Source: Spirochaetae bacterium HGW-Spirochaetae-1 (lineage in GTDB: Bacteria > Spirochaetota > UBA4802 > UBA5550). Taken from it: a DNA stretch of 64,000 bases. The notes below the pieces were generated by a model. The model saw only the letters and a list, made by a program, of their open reading frames with translations. It did not search any database and had not been told where the DNA came from. The position numbers were made by a program, and so were the translations under genes. This document shows positions 16,585-25,071 of the stretch, piece after piece; the first letter of the stretch is position 1; every line of letters starts with the position of its first letter. The DNA is taken from contig PGXY01000005.1 of the NCBI GenBank assembly GCA_002839375.1, positions 124,001 through 188,000 of the forward strand. The letters are read 5' to 3'.

Positions 16585-18135
16585 TCATTTCAACAGATCC
16601 CGGAGTTTTGTGATAGCCCTTTCGCGCCGGGTATCACGCCCTTCCCCGAGGGAATGCCTCATCACCTCGTCAAAGACATCCCTGTCCCCGAGCAGTGACA
16701 AGATGCGCTCACGGGACAGGAGGGAATCCAGTCCCGGCAATCGGCCCGCGGCCCTTTCCGCCAGGGCGGATTTATCCACGGCTGGAGGACATTCCCCGAG
16801 AAAATCCTCCATATCAGCATCAGCGGCTCCCCGCAGTCCGATGCGGGAGCCATGGAGCCTGTATATCCTGCCTTTACCGGCCCGGACAATATAATCCTCA
16901 AGCCTATCCCTATAATGAATGAAGGCCTTGCGGCTGAATATCCCGTCATGCCGGAATCCCCGGCTCGATTTCATGACATAGTTGAAGTTGGCCGTTTCCA
17001 CGGGAGACAACCTGTTCTGAAAATAACGGGTGTAGCGGCGCTGATAGGCTGTGCCACGGGCATATATATCATAATTGATAAAGGAAAAATCAAATCCTGC
17101 CAGCGCTATGGTGGAAAATCCCATGGAAACGGCAAGACACAACGCGTCACCGGCCACGGACCCCGTTCCCGAATCAACGGACCCCACAACGCCGGGATGC
17201 AGTTCCTCCAGGACCTGGCTCAGGGGATGACTGTTCAGGGAAAGCCAGGTCCGGCGGCATTTAATGCGCGTCAGCACCAGGGGATTGGACGACACTGAAA
17301 CGACAAAAAGGACATCAGGAACCGAAACATCCTGAAAATGCTCGGCGATATAGGGCTGCGGATCGATGCTGATGCATATGTCGGGAACAATACGGGCCTG
17401 CTGGAGCACCGGCAGGGCCGAGTCCACGGCGATAATAAAAAAACGACCGGCATGCTCTCTTATTCGATCCAGGCTCTTCTCCAGGGAAGGGCCGGGCGTT
17501 ACAATGAGAACGGGCATTCCTGCGCAAAGCCCGAAGAGGGACCTGACGGGAAAGAATCCCTCCATGTGTCCCAGCATCTTTATTATATTCCGCATGAAAA
17601 GAGGACCGAAGGCCCGTACCGTGGCGCCGCTGCCGGCCTTCCTGTTTATCATGGACTGTATAGCCGATCGGACCCCCGTATAGTATTCGGGGAATATCCT
17701 CATGGATGCGGGATGTTCCACGACCCTGATCCCCCGTATCTCGCTAAAATCAATGAGGCTGTCCAGGATAGCCTGCAATTCATGGATGTCCTTTCCCAGG
17801 ATGAAATGGACATTCCGTGATCCGGTCAGAAAAACGGTAAGGTTATCCCGGGCCACATGCTCCTCCAGGCCCGTAAGAAAATCGATGCACAGGATAAGCC
17901 TGTACCGGGAAAGATGTTTTTTCAGCGGCACCAGGTGATATCCCAGTCCTGTTCCCAGGACAATGAGAATATCATGGACACCGGGCTCCAGTTCCTTTTC
18001 AAGGGACGCGGCCTCCCGCGACGGATACATTTTACTGTGCAGAGGCCAGGTGCCTTTTTCATCGATTACGATAAGAGTCTGGTGGTCTTCCCTGCTCTCT
18101 ATCAGCTGATATGTAATATTTTCCCCCATCATCAA
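16585..18135 (-). CDS. DUF115 motility-associated glycosyltransferase-like protein
   Basis: A 516-residue protein of the DUF115/MptE-like family. Key segments are VLIVTPGPSLEKSL (nucleotide-binding turn), FFIIAVDSALPVL, PDICISIDPQ and a GSVAGDALCLAVSMGFSTIALAGFDFSF block. Family members are found near flagellar genes in spirochaetes, clostridia and epsilonproteobacteria, where some are required for flagellin glycosylation. No flagellar gene is in this window. Three consecutive Met codons begin the frame. Confidence 0.88.
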   Translation of the reverse strand: MMMGENITYQLIESREDHQTLIVIDEKGTWPLHSKMYPSREAASLEKELEPGVHDILIVLGTGLGYHLVPLKKHLSRYRLILCIDFLTGLEEHVARDNLTVFLTGSRNVHFILGKDIHELQAILDSLIDFSEIRGIRVVEHPASMRIFPEYYTGVRSAIQSMINRKAGSGATVRAFGPLFMRNIIKMLGHMEGFFPVRSLFGLCAGMPVLIVTPGPSLEKSLDRIREHAGRFFIIAVDSALPVLQQARIVPDICISIDPQPYIAEHFQDVSVPDVLFVVSVSSNPLVLTRIKCRRTWLSLNSHPLSQVLEELHPGVVGSVDSGTGSVAGDALCLAVSMGFSTIALAGFDFSFINYDIYARGTAYQRRYTRYFQNRLSPVETANFNYVMKSSRGFRHDGIFSRKAFIHYRDRLEDYIVRAGKGRIYRLHGSRIGLRGAADADMEDFLGECPPAVDKSALAERAAGRLPGLDSLLSRERILSLLGDRDVFDEVMRHSLGEGRDTRRERAITKLRDLLK

Positions 18136-18263
18136 TCACATTATCGACGAAAGAGGTAAATCACGGAAGAATACGCCCATGATCCGGATAAAAAATCCAC
18201 TCCTGCGAAAAAAATACCCTGTAGAATGAACTGGTATCGAGAAAATTAAGAATTCATTATTTT

Positions 18264-18298
18264 TTTAGAAACTTCTAAATAAATTAGTTGACTCTAAT
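18264..18298 (+). promoter_or_regulatory. Twin palindromic operators upstream of feoAB
   Basis: Two copies of TTAG-N6-CTAA stand 19 bp apart: TTAGAAACTTCTAA at 18265-18278 and TTAGTTGACTCTAA at 18284-18297, each extended by one more pair. The second contains TTGACT, a possible -35. Position and form suggest binding of an iron-responsive dimer, perhaps of the DtxR family, in tandem on one DNA face. Confidence 0.5.
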
Positions 18299-18367
18299 AT
18301 TATTGCTGATTTCACATTTCCCTGATACGCAGTATATTATTAGATAACAAGGATAACAGGCTTTACC

Positions 18368-21106
18368 ATGACACTGGCTGATCTGAAAAATGGTGAAAAG
18401 GGAACAATAACGAAAGTCCTGGGACGCGGCGCCTTCAGGAAACGAATCATTGAAATGGGCTTTGTCAGGGGAAAAGAAGTAGAAGTCATTAAAAACGCCC
18501 CACTGAAAGACCCCATTGAGTACCGCATCATGGGCTACAATGTATCCCTGAGAAGAAACGAGGCCCGTCTCATCGAAGTATACAGCCAAAAAAAACAGGA
18601 ACCCCTTCCAAGCAGTCACACCGTGGAAGAAAATTCCAAAATACCGACAGAGCCCAATCCCCATGAGCGTCCGCGATGGGGAAGGCTCATCAACATGATA
18701 CGGAACGGCGGAGGCAGGCATTATACCGACGAAGCTCCCGACGGCCCGCACACCTTCCGGGGAATTGAAAGGCACCGCAGGTGGAGGGGCCGCCGCTTTA
18801 ACAGGCTCCACCCTGGCGAGGCTCCGGACCGGGATCTGAATAAAAATGCGCTGCAGAAAATCCGGACGATAAACATTGCCCTCGTGGGAAATCCCAACTG
18901 CGGCAAGACAACTCTTTTCAATTATCTCTCGGGGTCCCGTGAAAAGGTGGGTAATTACGGCGGGGTGACCGTGGAGGCCAAGAAGGCGCAGTTCAGGGTG
19001 CACTCATATCACTTCAACGTTATCGATCTTCCCGGCACCTATTCCATCACGGAATACACGCCCGAGGAGCTCTTTGTCCGCAATTATATATTCGATGAAA
19101 AACCCGATGTGGTAATCAATGTCATCGACTCGTCAAATCTCGAACGGAACCTGTATCTCACCACGCAGCTCATAGACATGGATATTAAAGTCGTCGTGGC
19201 CCTTAACATGTTTGACGAGCTGGAGGGGAAAGGTGACACCTTCGATTATGAAACCCTGGGAAGGATGATAGGCATTCCCTTTGTCCGGACCGTAAGTACA
19301 CGGGGCGACGGTGTCGATGATCTCATTAAAAAGGCCATAGACGTATATGAAGACCGAGACAAAACCGTACGGCACATCCACATCAATTACGGAACCGAAA
19401 TAGAGAGATCCATCACAGCCATCCAGGACAGAATAAAAATCGAGGAAAACTTTCCTCTGACCGATATCATATCCTCGCGTTTCCTCGCCATCAAACTCCT
19501 GGAAAAGGACAAACCCTCGGAAGAGAAAATTTTCCGGCACTGCGCAAACCGCACGGAGATATTCCACGAGACCGCGGCGGAGATCATGCGCCTCGAACAG
19601 CTCATAAAAGAGGACAGTGAATCCATCATATCCGACGCAAAATACGCCTTCATCGCCGGCGCGCTGAAGGAGACCTTCAGGCCGGCCCGGCGTCCGCGCA
19701 TGACCGGCAGTGAAAAAATAGATTATATCGTTACACACAGTCTCTTCGGCATTCCTCTTTTCATATTCTTCATGTGGCTCACATTCCAGATGACCTTCAC
19801 CCTGGGTGATTACCCCATGGCATGGATAGATACAGCCATGGGACTGCTCTCGGCCTTCGTGTCCCATACCATGCCGGCCGGCCCGCTGAAGTCACTCATC
19901 GTGGACGGTATCCTTGCCGGCATCGGTGGTGTTATCATCTTTCTCCCCAATATTCTGATTCTCTTCTTCATGATCTCCTTCATGGAGGACACGGGCTACA
20001 TGGCCAGGGCCGCCTTCATTATGGACAAGGTGATGCACCGGATCGGGCTGCACGGCAAATCCTTCATTCCCATGCTCATGGGATTCGGATGTAACGTACC
20101 GGCCATCATGGCCACTCGCACCATCGAAAGCAGGAACGACCGGCTCCTGACCATGATCATCATACCCTTCATGTCATGCAGCGCCCGGCTGCCCGTATAC
20201 GTCCTTTTCATCAGCGCCTTTTTTTCCGAAAACAAGGGAAGCATGCTCTTCCTCATATACGCCATAGGCATCCTCACCGCGGCGCTGTCGGGCATACTGC
20301 TGAAGAAATCCCTTTTTAAAAGCAGTGATATCCCCTTTGTCATGGAACTTCCTCCTTACCGGATGCCGAAACTACGGACCATCACCAGGCACATGTGGGA
20401 GAAGGGAGCGGAATACCTGAAAAAAATCGGGGGCATCATCCTTGTGGCCTCCATTATCATATGGGCCCTGGGCAACTATCCCCTTGATCCAAAGCTGTCC
20501 CGCGATTACGAAAAAGAAATTTTTCAGACCGGCGAACGCTACGATGTCATGATCACGGCAGCGCAAAAAAAGGCTGTGAATAACAACAGAACCTTCACCG
20601 CGCAGAATCTCCTGCGGGAAAAGGGCGAGAGGATAAATTTGCTAAAATACGATCGTGAGAGCGAGCGGCTTTCCCTGTCATACATAGGCCGCATAGGGCA
20701 CCTGGTGGAACCCGTCATGCGCCCCCTGGGATTCGACTGGAAAATGAGCGTCAGCATCATGACGGGCCTGGCGGCCAAGGAGGTCGTCGTGGGCACCATG
20801 GGCGTGCTCTACCATGCCGGGGGCAGCGACAGCAAGGAGACCAGCACGCTGATAAACAACCTGCGCAATGCCGACAACCACCGTGAAGGCCGGGATCGCG
20901 AGGCGGCCCTTACCCCTCTCTCGGCATTCACGTTCGTGCTCTTCATCCTGCTCTATTTCCCCTGCGTGGCCGTACTCGCCACAATCCGCCGTGAATCGGG
21001 GACCTGGCGCTGGGCCCTCTTCTCAGCCCTCTATTCCACAACCGTGGCCTGGCTCATTTCATTCATGGTTTACCAGGCGGGAAAATACCTCATAGGGATT
21101 TTATGA
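18368..21106 (+). CDS. feoB: FeoA-FeoB fusion, ferrous iron transporter
   Basis: A 912-residue inner-membrane protein that takes up Fe2+. Residues 1-75 are a complete FeoA (SH3-like) domain. A ~90-residue linker follows, rich in Arg, His and Gly. The G domain begins at GNPNCGKT (174-181) with DLPG (220-223) and NMFD as the NKxD equivalent. The FeoB membrane domain (two Gate motifs, many helices) runs from about 460. FeoA is normally a separate small protein, so the fusion fixes their ratio. The Cys-rich partner follows with an ATGA overlap. Confidence 0.95.
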   Translation: MTLADLKNGEKGTITKVLGRGAFRKRIIEMGFVRGKEVEVIKNAPLKDPIEYRIMGYNVSLRRNEARLIEVYSQKKQEPLPSSHTVEENSKIPTEPNPHERPRWGRLINMIRNGGGRHYTDEAPDGPHTFRGIERHRRWRGRRFNRLHPGEAPDRDLNKNALQKIRTINIALVGNPNCGKTTLFNYLSGSREKVGNYGGVTVEAKKAQFRVHSYHFNVIDLPGTYSITEYTPEELFVRNYIFDEKPDVVINVIDSSNLERNLYLTTQLIDMDIKVVVALNMFDELEGKGDTFDYETLGRMIGIPFVRTVSTRGDGVDDLIKKAIDVYEDRDKTVRHIHINYGTEIERSITAIQDRIKIEENFPLTDIISSRFLAIKLLEKDKPSEEKIFRHCANRTEIFHETAAEIMRLEQLIKEDSESIISDAKYAFIAGALKETFRPARRPRMTGSEKIDYIVTHSLFGIPLFIFFMWLTFQMTFTLGDYPMAWIDTAMGLLSAFVSHTMPAGPLKSLIVDGILAGIGGVIIFLPNILILFFMISFMEDTGYMARAAFIMDKVMHRIGLHGKSFIPMLMGFGCNVPAIMATRTIESRNDRLLTMIIIPFMSCSARLPVYVLFISAFFSENKGSMLFLIYAIGILTAALSGILLKKSLFKSSDIPFVMELPPYRMPKLRTITRHMWEKGAEYLKKIGGIILVASIIIWALGNYPLDPKLSRDYEKEIFQTGERYDVMITAAQKKAVNNNRTFTAQNLLREKGERINLLKYDRESERLSLSYIGRIGHLVEPVMRPLGFDWKMSVSIMTGLAAKEVVVGTMGVLYHAGGSDSKETSTLINNLRNADNHREGRDREAALTPLSAFTFVLFILLYFPCVAVLATIRRESGTWRWALFSALYSTTVAWLISFMVYQAGKYLIGIL

Positions 21107-21288
21107 TGATTCAGAACATAACAACAATTATAATTATTGCTCTTGCGGCGCTCTATGCCCTGTGGAAATTGATACGCTTTGTAAGGAGGCCCGATGAAAG
21201 CGCCTGCACGCCGGAGAAATGCTCCACGTGCACCATGAAGGGGCCCGGCTGTGAGGAAAAAATAACAGCTACCAAAGATAGAGGATAA
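21103..21288 (+). CDS. FeoB-associated Cys-rich membrane protein
   Basis: A 61-residue protein with one N-terminal helix (about 5-22) and a short cytoplasmic tail holding CTPEKCSTCTMKGPGC, four cysteines in a typical C-x4-C-x2-C-x6-C array. Its ATG overlaps the feoB stop as ATGA. The family replaces FeoC in many bacteria and probably binds iron or an Fe-S cluster at the transporter. Confidence 0.9.
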   Translation: MMIQNITTIIIIALAALYALWKLIRFVRRPDESACTPEKCSTCTMKGPGCEEKITATKDRG

Positions 21289-21301
21289 TACTGCCGCTGA
21301 C

Positions 21302-21325
21302 AGGGTAAACATTTTACTCTTTTTT
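21302..21325 (+). terminator. Intrinsic terminator of the feo operon
   Basis: AGGGTAAA (21302-21309) pairs with TTTACTCT (21313-21320), with one G-U pair and a 3-nt loop, followed by five more T residues. It lies 14 bp after the feo stop codon. Confidence 0.65.
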
Positions 21326-21397
21326 GTACAAAAACATGGGGGGTTTCCCCATAAAAATAATATGCCTTTCCCCAATAAATTATTATATTTTCATCTA

Positions 21398-21426
21398 TTG
21401 CTATTCACTACCTGACACAGTACATT
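21398..21426 (+). promoter_or_regulatory. Candidate promoter of a small RNA
   Basis: TTGCTA (21398-21403), 17-bp spacer and TACATT (21421-21426) stand alone in the 513-bp gap between the feo operon and the radical SAM gene. Predicted start is about 21433. Confidence 0.35.
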
Positions 21427-21432
21427 AATATT

Positions 21433-21522
21433 GTAAATTTCTTAAGTTTAGTTTTACCCTGATTTTTTATTTTGTTGTGTGATACTTTTCACAGGGCTGA
21501 AGCAATTCAGCCCTTTTTTTTT
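21433..21522 (+). ncRNA. Candidate ~90-nt small RNA
   Basis: A very strong intrinsic terminator (GGGCTGAA 21494-21501, GCAA loop, TTCAGCCC 21506-21513, nine T residues) lies 205 bp past the feo stop, although feo already has its own terminator at 21302-21325. With the promoter-like element just upstream, a separate ~90-nt transcript is likely. It has a U-rich stretch (about 21462-21474) and a small TGTGA/TCACA hairpin before the terminator. No convincing reading frame lies inside. The rest of the 21289-21801 gap shows no gene. Confidence 0.4.
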
Positions 21523-21732
21523 CCCCGTGTACAACTGCAATCTCCCCAACAGCGCGACGTATAAAAACCAGGATTTTCCCTGTAATCCATAATGATAGAT
21601 AAAAGGACTTACCGGCCCGGAAGAACACAGAGAATCATGAACAAGAAATCGCAGTTTAAAAACTAGAATTAAGGGGAATAAGCGTCTTTGCAAAAAGGTG
21701 ACGAGGAATAGAGAAAGTATTCTGAAACAAAG

Positions 21733-21772
21733 GCGGCCGGCAGCGGGGGTCTGCTGTTTTACCGCCGGCCGC
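21733..21772 (-). terminator. Terminator of the radical SAM gene
   Basis: On the minus strand GCGGCCGGC (21772-21764) and GCCGGCCGC (21741-21733) form a 9-bp GC stem with an inner CAGC/GCTG hairpin, then CTTTGTTT. It lies 29 bp after the stop at 21802. Confidence 0.6.
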
Positions 21773-21801
21773 AATATATATTTTTAGAATTTCAGGGGCA
21801 A

Positions 21802-23502
21802 CTACGCATTTCCTCTCCGGGTAATAATATTTCCGTCCTCCCCGCTTCGTTTCATCAAGGGAACCGGATCTAATCCGGGGAGGCCTTGTATGGATGATAA
21901 TATATCCTCATGTCCGTTTTTACCCACTGCCGGCTCTGCTTTAGCACGGGTAATTTTAGCGGCAACATTTGCATAATGGCGTCCCCGGAAAACAAGCTCA
22001 ATCGCAACAGGCAGCGTGAATATTCCGAACCTGAATGACTTGAGGATAAACCATAACGCCTGGACGCCGAATGATGAGAAGAAAAGTTTTACCAGCTCGA
22101 TAATGAGCCTCGTCCTGTTGGGATTATTAGTAATCCTTGCCATTGCCAGGTCCCATTTCCACGGCACCGACCGGTCAAAGCCGGTAATTTTCATATCCGG
22201 CAGCCTGCTGATGAGCGTCAGTGCGCGGGCGAAATAGTTCCGGGGCTCATAGGTTTCAGATATGACACGACGGTAACCCTCAATCAGTTTGTCCGCCTGC
22301 ATCCTGGGTATGAAATTAAGGACGGTATCAACGTTGTCGCCGCTGTGCGGGTTTTCCATCACCAGAAGCCTGTCTTCCCGCTCCAGCCGTTTGTACAGAT
22401 CTGTATTCGGCATCGCCGCCAGCAATCCCGTCATGCTCTGTGCGATTCCATTCTCCCGGACAAACTCCAGCTGCCGGTCGAAGACGTCATCCGTATCGGT
22501 ATCGAACCCCAGTATAAATCCAGCCATCACCTCTATCCCCGACCGCTGTATTTTTTCGATGGCGGCCTTCATGTCGCAGGAGGCGTTCTGTTTCTTGTTG
22601 GTCGCCAGCAGTGTGGCGGAATCGGGCGACTCAATGCCGACAAAAACTGAGGTGAAACCCGATCTCGCCATCAGGTCCAGGAGATCATTGTCAGCTGCCA
22701 GGTCAATGCTCGCTTCCGTGAATAAAAGATAGGGATATTTCCGTTCCTGCTGCCAGTCTGCAAGGAGACGGAGCATCTCCTTGACGGTCTTTCTATTGGC
22801 TATAAAGTTGTCATCTACGATGAACAGGCGACCGCGATACCCTGTTGCGTAAAGTGCTTCAACCTCTCTCATGAATTGGGCCGGTGACTTGGTTCGCGGA
22901 ACGCGGCCGAACATCTGGATTATATCACAGAATTCGCAGTTGAACGGGCACCCCCGGGAGAACTGGAGAGCCATCGAGGCGTAATCGTAGGGACGTATCA
23001 GGTCAAAACGCGGCGGCGGGGTAAGGGCAAGTGCCGGTTTATCCTTATTATCATAAACCTTTTTTGCCTTTCCCTGTTCATAGTCACGCAGGAATTGGGG
23101 AAGATTATTTTCGGCTTCATACAGGATCAGGTGATTGATCTTATCCGATTCGAGATAGTCGCGGCCCGGTTTCCCATAGGCTGATTGAACAAAAGGCCCG
23201 CCGGCGACAATGGTTTTACCGAGTTCATGACAGGTGCCGACAATTTTCACAAAGGATTCCCGGTGAATCCACATGCCGGTGAGAAATACCATATCACTCC
23301 ATTTCACTGCCTCTATGTCCAGATCACATACATTCAGGTCGATTATTTTGACGTCATAATTTTCGGAAAGCATGGCAGCCACGGTCATCAATCCCAGCGG
23401 AGGCATGACTGTCCTGAATCCGGCTGACTTAAGAGAACTGTCATGGCTCCAGAAGGATTGCGGTGTTTTCGGCTGGATCATTAACGTGTTTATTTTTTTC
23501 AT
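21802..23502 (-). CDS. B12-binding radical SAM protein with DUF4070
   Basis: A 566-residue enzyme. Residues 1-150 form a cobalamin-binding Rossmann domain (MPPLGLMTVAAML, VAGGPFVQ). The radical SAM core has the cluster motif C185-x3-C189-x2-C192 (RGCPFNCEFC). The C-terminal third matches DUF4070 (NFIPRMQADKLIEGYRRV, YEPRNYFAR), with hydrophobic helices near 460-510. Relatives include methylases and hopanoid-modifying enzymes such as HpnJ and HpnR, so lipid modification is possible; an HpnA-like gene lies at 37.7 kb. The substrate cannot be assigned. Confidence 0.88.
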   Translation of the reverse strand: MKKINTLMIQPKTPQSFWSHDSSLKSAGFRTVMPPLGLMTVAAMLSENYDVKIIDLNVCDLDIEAVKWSDMVFLTGMWIHRESFVKIVGTCHELGKTIVAGGPFVQSAYGKPGRDYLESDKINHLILYEAENNLPQFLRDYEQGKAKKVYDNKDKPALALTPPPRFDLIRPYDYASMALQFSRGCPFNCEFCDIIQMFGRVPRTKSPAQFMREVEALYATGYRGRLFIVDDNFIANRKTVKEMLRLLADWQQERKYPYLLFTEASIDLAADNDLLDLMARSGFTSVFVGIESPDSATLLATNKKQNASCDMKAAIEKIQRSGIEVMAGFILGFDTDTDDVFDRQLEFVRENGIAQSMTGLLAAMPNTDLYKRLEREDRLLVMENPHSGDNVDTVLNFIPRMQADKLIEGYRRVISETYEPRNYFARALTLISRLPDMKITGFDRSVPWKWDLAMARITNNPNRTRLIIELVKLFFSSFGVQALWFILKSFRFGIFTLPVAIELVFRGRHYANVAAKITRAKAEPAVGKNGHEDILSSIQGLPGLDPVPLMKRSGEDGNIITRRGNA

Positions 23503-23621
23503 TATGTTTTCCTTTCCATTGATTTCAGGCCCGACGGGTCATTTAATCCATTTTGCTTCATAAAACCTCCTTTTGATTAATCACGTTTATTAAAAGCATT
23601 CTCATATAGCTATCAAAACAT

Positions 23622-23650
23622 AATATACTTATTGCTTGTTATTGCGTCAA
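23622..23650 (-). promoter_or_regulatory. Promoter of the radical SAM gene
   Basis: On the minus strand TTGACG (23650-23645), a 17-bp spacer and TATATT (23627-23622) form a strong sigma-70 promoter, ~120 bp before the ATG. The spacer holds two GCAATAA repeats 10 bp apart, and a CATAATATA/TATATTATG inverted repeat (23619-23627, 23651-23659) flanks the promoter. Confidence 0.6.
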
Positions 23651-23715
23651 TATATTATGCTTTTTTTTTAGCATTTTATTTTGCTTTTACTTTAGCCAAT
23701 TTTATAATTTTATTA

Positions 23716-23743
23716 TTGACATCATCACTGCTTATATTATCAA
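23716..23743 (+). promoter_or_regulatory. Candidate promoter of the 73-aa gene
   Basis: TTGACA (23716-23721), a 16-bp spacer and TATCAA (23738-23743) precede the ATG at 23784 by ~40 bp. Confidence 0.45.
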
Positions 23744-23783
23744 AATAAAATTGCTGCAACACCATGTTACTTACGGAGGCATT

Positions 23784-24005
23784 ATGGCTGTCATCAGGAA
23801 AGACCAGAAAGAACAACTGAAGAATGTTCTATTGAGGGTGAGCATACCGGCGGCATTGATGAGTGAATTGAAAAAAACTCAAAAGCTTTGCAAGGATAAC
23901 AAGTTGTATTTTGATATCAAACCGGATATAATCGCTGCTCTTGAAAAGGCAATAGAAGAAGCCATTAATATAGTAAATTCTGAAAAGAAAAGCAAAAATA
24001 AGTAA
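23784..24005 (+). CDS. Small basic protein, 73 aa, function unknown
   Basis: The start at 23784 has GGAGG 6 nt upstream; the longer frame from 23751 has none. The product is soluble, with LLRVSIPAALMSELKK followed by an amphipathic helix (IIAALEKAIEEAINIVN) and a Lys-rich tail. The beta-strand then helix pattern recalls ribbon-helix-helix antitoxins, but no toxin gene adjoins and the resemblance is weak. It has its own promoter. Confidence 0.65.
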   Translation: MAVIRKDQKEQLKNVLLRVSIPAALMSELKKTQKLCKDNKLYFDIKPDIIAALEKAIEEAINIVNSEKKSKNK

Positions 24006-24171
24006 ATTCACTGCATACGTCATTTTCCCGATGAAGGGTCAAATAACGTATAAACAAATGGAAATTCAAATGTTCTGAGATCAATTATATTCATTGACAG
24101 TTTTTCCTTCAATGACAAAGATTGCGGCATTCCTTTGAGCTCCCGGCAATGTCCGGAGAAAAACATTAACC

Positions 24172-24576
24172 ATGCTGAATACAATAAAATCAATTTTCGC
24201 AAAAATATTTGCGCCGGATCTCCTGGTAAAATTCGCCGATTTTCTCGACAACCGGTTCAAATTCCCCTGCATTCCCATGCGGTTCGGCTGGGACTTTATC
24301 ATCGGGCTCGTGCCCGTGGCAGGGGATGTGGTTTCAGCGGTGATTTCGGGATATATCGTCCTGGCCGCCTTCCATCACCGCGTCAGGCCGCTGATCATCG
24401 GACGCATGATTTTCAATATCCTGCTGGACCTGATCATCGGGCTTGTTCCTGTAATTGGCGACTTCTTCGACGCGGGCTGGAAGGCCAATATCCGGAACGT
24501 GCGGCTGCTCATAAATGAGATTGAAAAACGCCAGGTTATAGTCGCACAGCCATCCAAAAGAATATCCCCATCATAA
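24172..24576 (+). CDS. DUF4112 membrane protein
   Basis: A 134-residue protein. The family core is seen: MRFGWDFIIGLVPVAGDVVSAVISGYIVL (about 37-65) and NILLDLIIGLVPVIGDFFDAGWKANIRN (about 82-110). Each half carries a GL(V)PV.GD turn between hydrophobic helices, so it is probably an inner-membrane protein. The function of the family is unknown. A weak GGAG lies ~15 nt before the ATG. Confidence 0.88.
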   Translation: MLNTIKSIFAKIFAPDLLVKFADFLDNRFKFPCIPMRFGWDFIIGLVPVAGDVVSAVISGYIVLAAFHHRVRPLIIGRMIFNILLDLIIGLVPVIGDFFDAGWKANIRNVRLLINEIEKRQVIVAQPSKRISPS

Positions 24577-24594
24577 GCAAGGGTGATAAAATTT

Positions 24595-24642
24595 CCGGCT
24601 TTTTTAAAAATACGATCTGGTAGTCTGATTAAAAAAAGCCGG
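24595..24642. terminator. Bidirectional-type terminator after DUF4112
   Basis: CCGGCTTTTTT (24595-24605) and AAAAAAGCCGG (24632-24642) are 11-bp complementary arms 26 nt apart. The T-run in the left arm and the A-run in the right arm make this less like a canonical intrinsic terminator, but it separates two transcription units. Confidence 0.4.
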
Positions 24643-24675
24643 TCGCATATTATAAATTCAATTGCAAAAAACATC

Positions 24676-24710
24676 ATTACAATTCTAAAGTAGTACTTTA
24701 GAATTGTAAT
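24676..24710. repeat. Perfect 35-bp palindrome
   Basis: ATTACAATTCTAAAGTA (24676-24692) and TACTTTAGAATTGTAAT (24694-24710) are exact complements around one G. It is AT-rich and lies 28 bp upstream of the toxin-antitoxin-like promoter, so it may be an operator for the pair or an unrelated cruciform. Confidence 0.8.
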
Positions 24711-24730
24711 ACGAAATCAGTCTGCATTAT

Positions 24731-24766
24731 TTATTGCTTGACGGCAATAAATTTCATGCATATTAT
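24731..24766 (+). promoter_or_regulatory. Promoter with operator for the DUF4258-DUF2283 pair
   Basis: TTGACG (24738-24743), 17-bp spacer and TATTAT (24761-24766) form a strong promoter. The -35 hexamer is exactly framed by TTATTGC (24731-24737) and GCAATAA (24744-24750), a perfect 7-bp inverted repeat. Binding there would block RNA polymerase, as in autoregulated toxin-antitoxin operons. Confidence 0.6.
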
Positions 24767-24786
24767 TTATGCAGTTAAAAACAGTT

Positions 24787-25071
24787 ATGTTGAAAATTCA
24801 AATCGATATACATGCATCGGAGAGAGCGGCTGAACGGGGCGTATCAATTGAGGAAATCGAAGATGTAATCCATACCGGCCATCCCGTTCCGGCGAAACAG
24901 GGAAGATCTGCGAAAAGCAAGGTCTTCGATTTTAACAGGGAAAGAAACGGTAAATTCTATAAACATAAATGTGTTGAAGTATATTACCTGATTGAAAACA
25001 ATATAATAATTACCGTAACCGTTTACGCATTCTATGGAACATGGGAGCACCAAAATGAACATAGTATATAA
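24787..25071 (+). CDS. DUF4258 toxin-like protein
   Basis: The promoter -10 ends at 24766, so transcription should begin near 24773 and the upstream ATG at 24769 would be cut off; the ATG at 24787 (94 residues) is therefore chosen. The family pattern is clear: HASERAAERGVSIEEIEDVIHTG, then KVFDFN and CVEVYYLIENNIIITVTVYAFYG. DUF4258 proteins are RelE/HigB-like predicted toxins. The end overlaps the DUF2283 gene by 17 bp. Confidence 0.8.
   Translation: MLKIQIDIHASERAAERGVSIEEIEDVIHTGHPVPAKQGRSAKSKVFDFNRERNGKFYKHKCVEVYYLIENNIIITVTVYAFYGTWEHQNEHSI

Noticed and set aside
21454-21774. 106-codon minus-strand frame in the gap after feo
   Set aside because: It crosses two terminator structures, has no ribosome site, and its sequence shows no protein-like pattern.
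24769-24771. ATG 24769 as the DUF4258 start
   Set aside because: It is 3 bp after the -10 hexamer and would not be in the mRNA; the ATG at 24787 is used.
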